DNA from: Hyperoodon ampullatus
Taxonomy: Eukaryota > Chordata > Mammalia > Artiodactyla > Ziphiidae
Assembly (NCBI GenBank): GCA_949752795.1
Contig: CATKHW010000061.1
Span: forward strand, 806,001-870,000
Direction of reading: 5' to 3'
DNA: 64,000 nucleotides
Of this stretch, positions 40,674 through 54,582 are shown in pieces. Each line of letters starts with the position of its first letter. Position 1 is the stretch's first letter. Position numbers and translations under genes: made by a program. The notes beneath the pieces were generated by a model, which had not been told where the DNA came from, did not search any database, and saw only the letters and a program-made list of their open reading frames with translations.

Positions 40674-42413
40674 CTTGGCCAAAAAGGGCGTATGCGTTTT
40701 CTCCTGAATATATTCAGGAGAAAACGCATACGCCCTTTTTGGCCAAGCAAGCAAGCGGGCAATGCAAATCTGCACTACAAAGAAGTATCACTTCCCATCG
40801 GTCAAAAGGGACATCCACAAAATGTGTAAAAACCAGGAAGGCAAGACAGGCCCTGGAGAACAGGGAGCCTTGTTATGCTGATGGGCGGGATGTAAATTGA
40901 CAACTGCCTCTCTGGAGGAGTGCATTGTGTTCCCTAAAACAAGTAAAGAACAGAGCTACAGAGCCAAGGGCACTTCCAGTCTAGGGAATATACCTTGGGA
41001 AAACTGAAAATCAATAAGATTGAGCCACCCCAAAATTTAGGGCTGCACTGCTTACAAGAGCCTCAACTTGGGTCCACCTTAAATATCCCAGGAAATATAA
41101 ACATGGTTCAAAAAATTGTGGTACTTACGTACGATGGAATATCCCTCAGCCATGAAATCAATGTCATAAGACCAGTAGCAGCAAAATGGGTGGATTCAGG
41201 TACGATGATTCTAAGTGAAATAAGTTACACAGAAAATATAAACTTATCATAAGATATCACTTATGAAGTTCCTGTAAACATGGCTACACTTGAACTGAGT
41301 TAGGAAAGAGAACAGTGTCTCACATTCAGAAAACACTCTTATGCCTGCTTAAGGGGGAAGGAGAGGTGGGGTGATGCATAAAACCAGAGTTTGATATAAG
41401 CACAGGTACCGTTCCAAAGCCCAACTATGGAATAGACAAGACCTACACCTTCCTCAGTGAAAGGGACTCAAAACCCCATATTTCCCGCAGAGGAATATAT
41501 CTGACTAGTAAGAATCTTAAAACCTATGTATTGATATGTCTCCGTAAGGGAATCAAGTGTGTCTAGACTCGCATAAACATGGCAGCGAGAATCAGCTCAA
41601 ACCCACTATAAAAAGGAATTTCAAAAACAAAACAAAAAAACTGGGAAATTCTTTACAATTCCTTCAGGGTCTCTGATGAAACCTGGAATGACGCTATCTA
41701 CAACGACAGCTGGATGTGGCATAAGGCTGGACACTTGGGACTGAGAGTATTGGTGAGATTGGGTGAGCAAATGCAGACCCTTTAAAGCAATAATGCATGG
41801 CAGCCATTCCATGGGTCCCAACTCTCCAGGTTGAAGGGAATATTACTACAGCTATAACATGTACAGGAAACCTAGAGAACAGAAACACTGTGAATATGAA
41901 AGGTTTCTAAAACTCAACGAATAGTCCCTCTCCTGGTGCTCCGGTATGACTTTCCATCTGCTTTACTATCAACCTCCGAACTTGGAGAGACAGCCCCTTT
42001 AACCTCCTGGTGCGCACAGGTTGCCAATTTGTCAGAGGATGAAAGGGAAAAGGGAGAACCAATGAGAGAGTAGCTGTTAGGCATTTGGGCGGGCACATAT
42101 CACTGTAATTTCCCGGCAGGAAGAAGAATTAACCAAAGTCTCAGCCACCCACCGGGAACCAGTATAGTTCCTGAACCAAAATTTTGGACTTGCGGTCAGC
42201 TCACCACAAACGAGTTGAAAAATGGAGCTCAGGGGCACAGCAATTCACAAACTGGCCGAGTAATAAAGGACAACTATCGTCCAAAAATCTGTTGAGGGAA
42301 GGCAACGAGGCGGACTTGAAAGCGAGGCAGAAGAGCAGGAAACAGATTTCAAGAGGTACGTTGGAATCGCCTTTAAAGCACAGGAAGAGGGGCACAACTT
42401 CGACAATGATGCA
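40674..42413 (+). repeat. Satellite unit 24 (1,740 bp, longest)
   Basis: Palindrome 40674-40747 is perfect. L1 part about 41051-41640, with AGAAAATATAAACTTATC near 41231 in place of AGAAAAAGAAACTTATC; the indel there adds to its length. Marker A form near 41786. Confidence 0.97.
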
Positions 42414-42487
42414 CTTGGCCAAAAAGGGCGTATGCGTTTCCTCCTGAATATATTCAGGAGGAAACACATACACCCTTTTTGGCCAAG
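42414..42487. repeat. Palindrome with a compensated base pair
   Basis: The left arm has C for T at 42440 and the right arm has G for A at 42461. These two positions pair with each other across the centre, so the palindrome keeps a match there. Units 28, 29, 30 and 33 have only the right-arm G, and so carry a mismatch at that position. Two CpG-to-CpA changes (42466, 42472) remain unpaired in this copy. Confidence 0.95.
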
Positions 42488-44151
42488 CAAGCAAGCGGGC
42501 AATGCAAATCTGCACTACAAAGAAGTATCACTTCCCACCGGTCAAAAGAGACATCCACAAAATGTGTAAAAACCAGAAAGGCAAGACAGGCCCTGGAGAA
42601 CAGGGAGCCTTGTTATGCTAATGGACGGGATGTAAATTGCCAACTGCCTCTCTGGAGGAGTGCATTGTGTTCCCTAAAACAAGTAAAGAACAGAGCTACA
42701 GAGCCAAGGGCACTTCCAGTCTATGGAATATACATTGGGAAAACTGAAAATCAATAAGACAGAGCCACCCCAAAATTTAGGGCTGCACTGCTTACAAGGA
42801 CCTCAACTTGGGTACACCTTATATATCCCAGGAAATATAAAAATGGTTCAAAAAATTGTGGTACTTACGTACGATGGAATATCCCTCAGCCATGCAATGA
42901 ATGTCATAAGACCAGTAGCAGCAAAATGGGTGGATTCAGGTACGATGATTCTAAGTGAAATAAGTCACAGAGAAAAAGAAACTTATCATAAGATATCACT
43001 TATGAAGATCCTGTAAACATGGCTACACTTGAACTGAGTTAGGAAAGAGAACAGTGTCTCACATGTAGAAAACACTCTTATGCCTGCTTAAGGGGGAAGG
43101 AGAGGTGGGGTGATGCATAAAACCAGAGTTTGATATAAGCACAGGTACCGTTCCAAAAACCAAATATGGAATAGACAAGGCCTACACCTTCCTCAGTGAA
43201 AGGGACTCAAAACGCCATATTTCCCACAGAGGAATATATCTGAGTAGTAAGAATCCTAAAACCTATGTATTGATATGTTTCCGTAAGGGAATCAAGTGTG
43301 TCTACACTGGCATAAACATGGCAGCGAGAATCAGCTCAAACCCACTATAAAAAGGAATTTCAAAAACAAAACAAAAAAACTGGGAAATTCTTAACAATTC
43401 CTTCAGGGTCTCTGATGAAACCTGGAATGACCATATCTACAATGACAGCTGGATGTGGCATAAGGAGGGACACTTGGGACTGAGAAGATTGTTGAGATTT
43501 GGTGAGCAAATGCAGAAGCTTTACAGCACAAATGCCTGGCACCCATTCCATGGGTCCCAACTCTCCAGGTTGAAGGGAATATTACTAAAGCTATAACATG
43601 TACGGGAAACCTAGAGAACGGACACACTGTGAATACGAAAGGTTTCTAAATCTCAACGAATAGTCCCTCTCCTGGTGCTCCGGTTTGACTTTCCATCTGC
43701 TTTACTATCAACCTCCCAACTTGGAGAAACAGCCCCTTTAACCTCCTGGTTCGCACAGGTTGCCAATTTGGCAGAGGATGAAAGGGAAGAGGGAGAACCA
43801 ATGAGAGAGTAGCTGTTAGGCATTTGGACGGGCACATATCACTGTAATTTCCGGCCGGAAGAAGAATTAACCAAAGTCTCAGCCACCCACCGGGAATCAG
43901 CATAGGTCCTGAACCAAAATTTTGGACTTGCGGTCAGCTCACCAAAAACGAGTTGAAAAATGGAGCTCAGGGGCACAGCAATTCACAAACAGGCCAAGTA
44001 ATAAAGGACAAGTATCGTCCAAAAATCTGTTGAGGGAATGCAACGAGGCGGACTTGAAAGCGAGGCAGAATAGCAGGAAACAGATTTCAAGAGGTACGTT
44101 GGAATCACCTTTAAAGCACAGGAAGAGGAGCCCAACTTCGACCATGATGCA
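42414..44151 (+). repeat. Satellite unit 25 (1,738 bp)
   Basis: The palindrome 42414-42487 carries a paired change (see its own entry) plus two unpaired changes at 42466 and 42472. L1 part about 42791-43379. Marker C form near 43525, in a TACAGCACAAATGCC context and linked to GGAGGGAC. From about 43630 the sequence matches the right edge of the window at a shift of 19,121 bp. Confidence 0.97.
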
Positions 44152-44879
44152 CTTGGCCAAAAAGGGCGTATGCGTTTTCTCCTGAATATATTCAGGAGAA
44201 ACGCATACGCCCTTTTTGGCCAAGCAAGCAAGCGGGCAATGCAAATCTGCACTACAAAGAAGTATCACTTCCCACCAGTCAAAAGGGACATCCACAAAAT
44301 GTGTAAAAACCAGAAAGGCAGGACAGGCCCTGGAGAACAGGGAGCCTTGTTATGCTGATGGGCTGGATGTAAATTGCCAACTGCCTCTCTGGAGGAGTAC
44401 ATTGTGTTCCCTAAAACAAGTAAAGAACAGAGCTACAGAGCCAAGGGCACTTCCAGTTTAGGGAATATACCTTGTTAAAACTGAAATTCAATAAGACAGA
44501 GCCACCCAAAAATTTAGGGCTGCACTGCTTACAATGACCTCAACTTGGGTACACCATAAATATCCCAGGAAATATAAAAACGGTTCAAAAAATTGTGGTA
44601 CTTACGTACGATGGAATATCCCTCAGCCATGAAATCAATGTCATAAGACCAGTAGCAGCAAAATGGGTGGATTCAGGTACGATGATTCTAAGTGAAATAA
44701 GTCACAGAGAAAAAGAAACGTATCATAAGATATCACTTATGAAGATCCTGTAAACATGGCTACACTTGAACTGAGTTAGGAAAGAGAACAGTGTCTCACA
44801 TTTAGAAAACACTCTTATGCCTGCTTAAGGGGAAAGGAGAGGTGGGATGATGCATAAAACCAGAGTTTGATATAAGCAC
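43630..44879 (+). repeat. Block repeated at the right edge (shift 19,121 bp)
   Basis: Bases about 43630-44879 match about 62751-64000, including TTTCTAAATCTCAACG, the TTTCCGGCCGGAAG variant, the missing A in the palindrome and CTTGTTAAAACTGAAATTC. A few substitutions separate the two (for example near 63245, 63317 and 63330). The true length is unknown because the window ends. Confidence 0.8.
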
Positions 44880-45889
44880 AGGTACCGTTCCAAAAACCAA
44901 CTATGGAATAGACAAGACCTACACCTTCCTCAGTGAAAGGGACTCAAAACCCCATATTTCCCGCAGAGGAATATATATGACTAGTAAGAATCTTAAAACC
45001 TATGTATTGATATGTCTCCGTAAGGGAATCAAGTGTGTCTAGACTGGCATAAACATGGCAGCGAGAGTCAGCTCAAACCCACTATAAAAAGGAATTTCAA
45101 AAACAAAACAAAAAAACTGGGAAATTCTTTACAATTCCTTCAGGGTCTCTGATGAAACCTGGAATGACCCTATCTACAATGACAGCTGGATGTGGCATAA
45201 GGCTGGACACTTGGGACTGAGAGGATTGGTGAGATTGGTTGAGCAAATGCAGAACCTTTACAGCACAAATGCCTGGCACCCATTCCATGGGTCCCAACTC
45301 CCCAGGTTGAAGGGAATATTACTACAGCTATTACATGTACGGGAAACCTAGAGAACGGACACACTGTGAATACGAAAGGTTTCTAAAACTCAACGAATAG
45401 TCCCTCTCCTGGTGATCCGGTTTGACTTTCCATCTGCTTTACTATCAACCTCCCAACTTGGAGAGACAGCCCCTTTAACCTCCTGGTTCGCACAGGTTTC
45501 CAATTTGGCAGAGGATGAAAGGGAAGAGGGAGAACCAATGAGAGAGTAGCTGTTAGGCATTTGGACGGGCACATATCACTGTAATTTCCCGGCAGGAAGA
45601 AGAATTAACCAAAGTCTCAGCCACCCAACGGGAACCAGTATAGGTCCTGAACCAAAATTTTGGACTTGCGGTCAGCTCACCAAAAACGAGTTGAAAAATG
45701 GAGCTCAGGGGCACAGCAATTCACAAACTGGCCGAGTAATAAAGGACAACTATCGTTCAAAAATCTGTTGAGGGAAGGCAACGAGGCGGACTTGAAAGCG
45801 AGGCAGAATAGCAGGAAACAGATTTCAGGAGGTACGTTGGAATCGCCTTTAAAGCACAGGAAGAGGGACACAACTTCGACAATGATGCA
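44152..45889 (+). repeat. Satellite unit 26 (1,738 bp)
   Basis: Palindrome 44152-44224 is 73 bp; one A is missing from the right-arm A run. Unit 37 has the same deletion. CTTGTTAAAACTGAAATTC near 44472 is also shared with unit 37. L1 part about 44529-45116. Marker C form near 45260, but with GGCTGGAC upstream. Confidence 0.97.
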
Positions 45890-47627
45890 CTTGGCCAAAA
45901 AGGGCGTATGCGTTTTCTCCTGAATATATTCAGGAGAAAACGCATACGCCCTTTTTGGCCAAGCAAGCAAGCGGGCAATGCAAATCTGCACTACAAAGAA
46001 GTATCACTTCCCACCGGTCAAAAGGGACATCCACAAAATGTGTAAAAACCAGAAAGGCAAGACAGGCCCTGGAGAACAGGGAGCCTTGTTATGCTGATGG
46101 GCGGGATGTAAATTGCCAACTGCCTCTCTGGAGGAGTGCATTGTGTTCCCTAAAACAAGTAAAGAACAGAGCTACAGAGCCAAGGGCACTTCCAGTCTAG
46201 GGAATATACCTTGGGAAAACTGAAAATCAATAAGACAGAGCCACACCAAAATTTAGGGCTGCACTGCTTACAAGAACCTCAACTTGGGTCCACCTTAAAT
46301 ATCCCAGGAAATATAAAAATGGTTCAAAAAATTGTGGTACTTACGTACGATGGAATATCCCTCAGCCATGAAATCAATGTCATAAGACCAGTAGCAGCAA
46401 AATGGGTGGATTCAGGTACGATGATTCTAAGTGAAATAAGTCACACAGAAAAAGAAACATCATAAGATATCATTTATGAAGATCCTGTAAACATGGCTAC
46501 ACTTGAACTGAGTTAGGAAAGAGAACAGTGTCTCTCATTCAGAAAACACTCTTATGCCTGCTTAAGGGGGAAGGAGAGGTGGGGTGATGCATAAAACCAG
46601 CGTTTGATATAAGCACAGGTACCGTTCCAAAAGCCAACTATGGAATAGACAAGACCTACACCTTCCTCAGTGAAAGGGACTCAAAACCCCATATTTCCCA
46701 CAGAGGAATATATCTGACTAGTAAGAATCTTAAAACCTATGTATTGATATGTCTCCGTAAGGGAATCAGGTGTGTCTAGACTGGCATAAACATGGCAGCG
46801 AGAATCACCTCAAACCCATTATAAAAAGGAATTTCAAAAACAAAACAAAAAAAACTGGGAAATTCTTTACAATTCCTTCAGGGTCTCTGATGAAACCTGG
46901 AATGACCCTATCTAAAATAACAGCTGGAAGTGGCATAAGGAGCGACACTTGGGACTAAGACGATTGGTGAGATTGGGTGAGCAAATGCAGACCCTTTAAA
47001 GAACAAATGCCTGGCATCCATTCCATGGGTCCCAACTCTCTATGTTGAATGGAATATTACTACAGCTATAACATGTACAGGAAACCTAGAGAACAGACAC
47101 ACTGTGAATACGAAAGGTTTCTAAAACTCAACGAATAGTCCCTCTCCTGGTGCTCCGGTTTGACATTCCATCTGCTTTACTATCAACCTCCCAAATTGGA
47201 GAGACAGCCCCTTTAACCTCCTGGTGCGCACACGTTGCCAATTTGGCAGAGAATGAAAGGGAAAAGGGAGAACCAATGAGAGAGTAGCTGTTAGGCATTT
47301 GGTCGGGCACATATCACTGTAATTTCCCGGCAGGAAGAAGGATTAACCAAAGTCTCAGCCACCCACCGGGAACCAGTATAGGTCCTGAACCAAAATTTTG
47401 GACGTGCGGTCAGCTCACCAAAAACGAGTTGAAAAATGGAGCTCAGGGGCACAGCAATTCACAAACTGGCCGAGTAATAAAGGACAACTATCGTCCAAAA
47501 ATCTGTTGAGGGAAGGCAAGGAGGCAGACTTGAAAGCGAGGCAGAAGAGCAGGAAACAGATTTCAAGATGTATATTGGTATCGCCTTTAAAGCACAGGAA
47601 GAGGGGCACAACTTCGACAATGATGCA
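45890..47627 (+). repeat. Satellite unit 27 (1,738 bp)
   Basis: Palindrome 45890-45963 is perfect. L1 part about 46267-46854, with a short deletion at AAAGAAACATCATAAG near 46452 and one extra A in the tail. The marker near 47000 is C-like (AGAACAAATGCCTGG), linked to GGAGCGAC. Confidence 0.97.
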
Positions 47628-49366
47628 CTTGGCCAAAAAGGGCGTATGCGTTTTCTCCTGAATATATTCAGGAGGAAACGCATACGCCCTTTTTGGCCAA
47701 GCAAGCAAGCGGGCAATGCACATCTGCACTACAAATAAGTATCACTTCCCACCGGTCAAAAGGGACATCCACAAAATATGTAAAAACCAGAAAGGCAAGA
47801 CAGGCCCTGGAGAACAGGGAGCCTTGTTATGCTGATGGGCGGGATGTAAATTGCCAACTGCCTCTCTGGAGGAGTGCACTGTGTTCCCCAAAAAAAGTAA
47901 ACAACAGAGCTACAGAGCCAAGGGCACTTCCAGTCTACGGAATATACCTTGGGAAAACTGAAAATTAATAAGACAGAGCCACGCCAAAATTTAGGGCTGC
48001 ACTGCTTACAAGGACCTCAACTTGGGTACACCTTAAATATCCCAGGAAATATAAAAATGGTTCAAAAAATTGTGGTACTTACGTATGATGGAATATCCCT
48101 CAGCCAAGAAATCAATGTCATAAGTCCAGTAGAAGCAAAATGGGTGGATTCAGGTACGATGATTCTAAGTGAAATAAGTCACACAGAAAAAGAAACTTAT
48201 CATAAGATATCACTTATGAAGATCCTGTAAACATGGCTACACTTGAACTGAGTTAGGAAAGAGAAGAATGTCTCACATTTAGAAAACATTCTTATGCCTG
48301 ATTAAGGGGGAAGGAGAGGTGGGGTGATGCATAAAACCAGAGTTAGATATAAGCACATGTACCGTTCCAAAAACCAACTATGGAATAGACAAGACCTACA
48401 CATTCCTCAGTGAAAGGGACTCAAAACCCCATATTTCCCTCAGAGGAATATATCTGACTAGTAAGAACCTTAAAACCTATGTATTGATATGTCTCCGTAA
48501 GGGAATCAAGTGTGTCTAGACTGGCATAAACATGGCAGCGAGAATCAGCTCAAACCCACTATAAAAAGGAATTTCAAAAGCAAAACAAAAAAACTGGGAA
48601 ATTCTTTACAATTCCTTCAGGGTCTCTGATGAAACCTGGAATGACCCTATCTACAAAGACAGCTGGATGTGGCATAAGGCTGGACACTTGGGACTGAGAT
48701 GATTGTTGAGATTGGGTGAGCAAATGCAGACCCTTTAAAGCAATAATGCATGGCACCCATTCCATGGGTCCCAACTCTCCAGGTTGAAGGGAATATTACT
48801 ACAGTTATAACATGTATGAGAAACCTAGAGAACGGACACACTGTGAATACGAAAGGTTTCTAAAACTCAACGAATACTCCCTCTCCTGGTGCTCCGGTTT
48901 GACTTTCCATCTGCTTTACTATCAATCTCCCAACTTGGAGAGACAGCGCCTTCAACCTCCTGGTTCGCACAGGTTTCCAATTTGGCAGAGGATGAAAGGG
49001 AAGAGGGTGAACCAATGAGAGAGTAGCTGTTAGGCATTGGGACGGGCACATATCCTTGTAATTTCCCGGCAGGAAGAAGAATTAACCAAAGTCTCAGCCC
49101 CCCACCGGGAACCAGTATAGGTCCTGAACCAAAATTTTGGACTTGCGGTCAGCTCACCAAAAACGAGTTGAAAAATGGAGCTCAGGGGCACAGCAATTCA
49201 CAAACTGGCCGAGTAATAAAGGACAACTATCGTCCAAAAATCTGTTGAGGGAAGGCAACGAGGCGGACTTGAAAGCGAGTCAGAAGAGCAGGAAACAGAT
49301 TTCAAGAGGTACGTTGGAATCGCCTTTAAAGCACAGGAAGAGGGGCACAACTTCGACAATGATGCA
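47628..49366 (+). repeat. Satellite unit 28 (1,739 bp)
   Basis: Palindrome 47628-47701 with one change (A to G at 47675). L1 part about 48005-48593 with distinctive changes shared with unit 35: CAGCCAAGAA, GAGAAGAATG, CCTGATTAAG, AGTTAGATAT and a TCAAAAGCAAAAC tail. Marker A form near 48739. Confidence 0.97.
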
Positions 49367-51105
49367 CTTGGCCAAAAAGGGCGTATACGTTTTCTCCTGA
49401 ATATATTCAGGAGGAAACGCATACGCCCTTTTTGGCCAAGCAAGCAAGCGGGCAATGCAAATCTGCTCTACAAAGAAGTATCACTTCCCACCGGTCAAAA
49501 GGGACATCCACAAAATGTGTAAAAACCAGAAAGGCAAGACAGGCCCTGGAGAACAGGGAGCCTTGTTATGCTGATGGACGGGATGTTAATTGCCAACTGC
49601 CTCTCTGGAGGAGTGCATTGTGTTCCCTAAAACAAGTAAAGAACAGAGCTACAGAGGCAAGGGCACTTCCAGTCTACGGAATATACCTTGGGAAAACTGA
49701 AAATCAATAAGACAGAGCCACTCCAAAATTTAGGGCTGCACTGCTTACAGGGACCTCAACTTGGGTACACCTTAAATATCCCAGGAAATATAAAAATGGT
49801 TCAAAAAATTGTGGTACTTACGTACGATGGAATATCCCTCAGCCATGAAATCAATGTCATAAGACCAGTAGCAGCAAAATGGGTGGATTCAGGTACGATG
49901 ATTCTAAGTGAAATAAGTCACAGAGAAAAAGAAACTTATCATAAGATATCACTTAGGAAGATCCTGTAAACATGGCTACACTTGAACTGAGTTAGGAAAG
50001 AGAAGAGTGTCTCACATTTAGAAAACACTCTTATGCCTGCTTAAGGGGGAAGGAGAGGTGGGGTGATGCATAAAACCAGAGTTTGATATAAGCACAGGTA
50101 CCGTTCCAAAAACCAACTATGGAATAGACAAGACCTACACCTTCCTCAGTGAAAGGGACTCAAAACCCCATATTTCCCGCAGAGGAATATATCTGACTAG
50201 TAAGAATCTTAAAACCTATGTATTGATATGTTTCCGTAAGGGAATCAAGTGTGTCTAGACTGGCATAAACATGGCAGTGAGAATCAGCTCAAACCCACTA
50301 TAAAAAGGAATTTCAAAAACAAAACAAAAAAACTGGGAAATTCTTTACAATTCCTTCAGGGTCTCTGATGAAACCTGGAATGACCCTATCTACAATGACA
50401 GCTGGATGTGGCATAAGGAGGGACACTTGGGACTGAGACGATTGTTGAGATTTGGTGAGCAAATGTAGAACTTTTACAGCACAAATGTCTGGAACCCATT
50501 CCATGGGTCCCAACTCTCCAGGTTGAAGGGAATATTACTACAGCTATAACATGTACAGGAAACCTAGAGAACGGACACACTGTGAATACGAAAGGTTTCT
50601 AAAACTCAACGAATAGTCCCTCTCCTGGTGCTCCGGTTTGACTTTCCATCTGCTTTACTATCAACCTCCCAACTTGGAGAGACAGCCCCTTTAACCTCCT
50701 GGTTCGCACAGGTTGCCAATTTGGCAGAGGATGAAAGGGAAGAGGGAGAAACAATGAGAGAGTAGCTGTTAGGCATTTGGACGGGCACATATCACTGTAA
50801 TTTCCCGGCAGGAAGAAGAATTAACCAAAGTCTCAGCCACCCACCGGGAACCAGCATAGGTCCTGAAGCAAAATTTTGGACTTGCGGTCAGCTCACCAAA
50901 AACGAGTTGAAAAATGGAGCTCAGGGGCACAGCAATTCACAAACTGGCCGAGTAATAAAGGACAACTATCGTCCAAAAATCTGTTGAGGGAAGGCAACGA
51001 GGCGGACTTGAAAGCGAGGCAGAAGAGCAGGAAACAGATTTCAAGAGGTATATTGGAATCGCCTTTAAAGCACAGGAAGAGGGGCACAACTTTGACAATG
51101 ATGAA
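49367..51105 (+). repeat. Satellite unit 29 (1,739 bp)
   Basis: Palindrome 49367-49440 with changes at 49387 and 49414. L1 part about 49744-50332. The marker near 50477 is a C form (AGCACAAATGTCTGG) linked to GGAGGGAC. GAGGGAGAAACAATG near 50740 is shared with units 32 and 34. Confidence 0.97.
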
Positions 51106-52843
51106 CTTGGCCAAAAAGGGCGTATGCGTTTTCTCCTGAATATATTCAGGAGGAAACGCATACGCCCTTTTTGGCCAAGCAAGCAAGCGGGCAATGCACA
51201 TCTGCACTACAAATAAGTATCACTTCCCACCGGTCAAAAGGGACATCCACAAAATGTGTAAAAACCAGAAAGGGAAGACAGGCCCTGGAGAACAGGGAGC
51301 CTTGTTATGCTGATGGGCGGGATGTAAATTGCCAACTGCCTCTCTGGAGGAATGCACTGTGTTCCCCAAAAAAAGTAAACAACAGAGCTACAGAGCCAAG
51401 GGCACTTCCAGTCTACGGAATATACCTTGGGAAAACTGAAAATTAATAAGACAGAGCCACGCCAAAATTTAGGGCTGCACTGCTTACAAGGACCTCAACT
51501 TGGGTACACCTTAAATATCCCAGGAAATATAAAAATGGTTCAAAAAATTGTGGTACTTACGTACGATGGAATATCCCTCAGCCATGAAATCAATGTCATA
51601 AGACCAGTAGCAGCAAAATGGGTGGATTCAGGTACGATGATTCTAAGTGAAATAAGTCACACAGAAAAAGAAACTTATCATAAGATAACACTTATGAAGA
51701 TCCTGTAAACATGGCTACACTTGAACTGAGTTAGGAAAGAGAACAGTGTCTCACATTTAGAAAACACTCTTATGCCTGCTTAAGGGGGAAGGAGAGGTGG
51801 GGTGATGCATAAAACCAGAGTTTGATATAAGCACAGGTATCGTTCCAAAAACCAACTATGGAATAGACAAGACCTACACCTTCCTCAGTGAAAGGGACTC
51901 AAAACGCCATATTTCCCGCAGAGGAATATATCTGACTAGTAAGAATCTTAAAACCTATGTATTGATATGTCTCCGTAAGGGAATCAAGTGTGTCTAGACT
52001 GGCATAAACATGGCAGCGAGAATCAGCTCAAACCCAGTATAAAAAGGAATTTCAAAAACAAAACAAAAAAACTGGGAAATTCTTTACAATTCCTTCAGGG
52101 TCTCTGATGAAACCTGGAATGACCCTATCTACAACGAGAGCTGGATGTGGCATAAGGCTGGACACTTGGGACTGAGATGATTGTTGAGATTGTGTTAGCA
52201 AATGCAGACCCTTTAAAGCAATAATGCATGGCACACATTCCATGGGTCCCAACTCTCCAGGTTGAAGGGAATATTACTACAATTATTACATGTACGGGAA
52301 ACCTAGAGAACGGACACACTGTGAATACGAAAGGTTTCTAAAACTCAACGAATAGTCCCTCTCCTGGTGCTCTGGTTTGACTTTCCATCTGCTTTACTAT
52401 CAATCTCCCAACTTGGAGAGACAGCCCCTTTAACCTCCTGGTTCGCACAGGTTTCCAATATGGCAGAGGATGAAAGGGAAGAGGGAGAACCAATGAGAGA
52501 GTACCTGTTAGGCATTTGGACGGGCACATATCACTCTAACTTCCCGGCAGGAAGAAGAATTAACCAAAGTCTCAGCCCCCCACCGGGAACCAGTATAGGT
52601 CCTGGAACAAAATTTTGGACTTGCGGTCAGCTCACCAAAAACGAGTTGAAAAATGGAGCTCAGGGGCACAGCAATTCACAAACTGGCCGATTAATAAAGG
52701 ACAACTATCGTCCAAAAATCTGTTGAGGGAAGGCAACGAGCGGACTTGAAAGCGAGGCAGAATAGCAGGAAACAGATTTCAAGAGGTAAGTAGGAATCGC
52801 CTTTAAAGCACAGGAAGAGGGGCCCAACTCCGACAATGATGCA
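51106..52843 (+). repeat. Satellite unit 30 (1,738 bp)
   Basis: Palindrome 51106-51179 with one change (51153). It carries CCCCAAAAAAAGTAAAC near 51365 and AAGATAACACTT near 51683, both shared with unit 33 at a 5,215-bp shift. L1 part about 51483-52071. Marker A form near 52217. GCAACGAGCGG near 52735 lacks one base. Confidence 0.97.
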
Positions 52844-54582
52844 CTTGGCCAAAAAGGGCGTATGCGTTTTCTCCTGAATATATTCAGGAGAAAATGCATA
52901 CGCCCTTTTTGGCCAAGCAAGCAAGCGGGCAATGCAAAGCTGCACTACAAAGAAGTATCACTTCCCACCGGTCAAAAGGGACATCCACAAAATGTGCAAA
53001 AACCAGAAAGGCAGGACAGGCCCTGGAGAACAGGGAGCCTTGTTATGCTGATGGGCAGGATGTAAATTGCCAACTGCCTCTCGGGTGGAGTACATTGTGT
53101 TCCCTAAAACAAGTAACGAACAGAGCTACAGAGCCAAGGGCACTTCCAGTCTAGGGAATATACCTTGGGAAAACTGAAAATCAATAAGACAGAGCCACCC
53201 CAAAATTTAGGGCTGCACTGCTTACAAGGACCTTACCTTGGGTTCACCTTAAATATCCCAGGAAATATAAAAATGGTTCAAAAAATTGTGGTACTTACGT
53301 ACGATGGAATATCCCTCAGCCATGCAATCAATGTCATAAGACCAGTAGCAGCAAAATGGGTGGATTCATGTAGGATGATTCTTAGTGAAATAAGTCACAC
53401 AGAAAAAGAATCTTATCATATGATATCACTTATGAAGATCCTGTAAACATGGCTACACTTGAACTGAGTTAGGAAAGAGAACAGTGTCTCACATTTAGAA
53501 AACACTCTTATGCCTGCTTAAGGGGGAAGGAGAGGTGGGGTGATGCATAAAACCAGAGTTTGATATAAGCACAGGTACCGTTCCAAAAACCAACTATGGA
53601 ATAGACAAGACCTACACCTTCCTCAGTGAAAGGGACTCAAAACACCATATTTCCCGCAGAGGAATATATCTGACTAGTAAGAATCTTAAAACCTATGTAT
53701 AGATATGTTTCCGTAAGAGAATCAAGTGTGTCTAGACTGGCATAAACATGGCAGCGAGAATCAGCTCAAACCCACTATAAAAAGGAATTTCAAAAACAAA
53801 ACAAAAAAACTGGGAAATTCTTTACAATTCCTTCAGGGTCTCTGATGAAACCTGGAATGACCCTATATACAACGACAGCTGGATGTGGCATAAGGCTGGA
53901 CACTTGGGACTGAGAGGATTGGTGAGATTGGGTGAGCAAATGCAGACCGTTTAAAGCAATAATGCATGGCACCCATTCCATGGTTCCCAAATCTCCAGGT
54001 TGAAGGGAATATTACTACAGTTATAACATGTATGAGAAACCTAGAGAATGGACACACTGTGAATACGAAAGGTTTGTAAAACTCAACGAATAGTCCCTCT
54101 CCTGGTGCTCCGGTTTGACTTTCCATCTGCTTTACTATCAATCTCCCAACTTGGAGAGACAGCGCCTTCAACCTCCTGGTTCGCACAGGTTTCCAATTTG
54201 GCAGAGGATGAAATGGAAGAGGGAGAACCAATGAGAGAGTAGCTGTTAGGCATTTGGACGGGCACATATCACTGTAATTTCCCGGCAGGAAGAAGAATTA
54301 ACCAAAGTCTCAGCCACCCACCGGGAACCAGCATAGGTCCTGAAGCAAAATTTTGGACTTGCGGTCAGCTCACCAAAAACGAGTTGAAAAATGGAGCTCA
54401 GGGGCACAGCAATTCACAAACTGGCCGAGTAATAAAGGACAACTATCGTCCAAAAATCTGTTGAGGGAAGGCAACGAGGCAGACTTGAAAGCGAGGCAGA
54501 AGAGCAGGAAACAGATTTCAAGAGGTATATTGGAATCGCCTTTAAAGCACAGGAAGAGGGGCACAACTTCGACAATGATGCA
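52844..54582 (+). repeat. Satellite unit 31 (1,739 bp)
   Basis: Palindrome 52844-52917 with one CpG change (52895). L1 part about 53221-53809, with several private changes (for example TCATGTAGGATG near 53367). Marker A form near 53957. GGTTTGTAAAACTC near 54071 removes a stop codon and makes a chance 134-codon frame on the minus strand (53863-54267). Confidence 0.97.
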
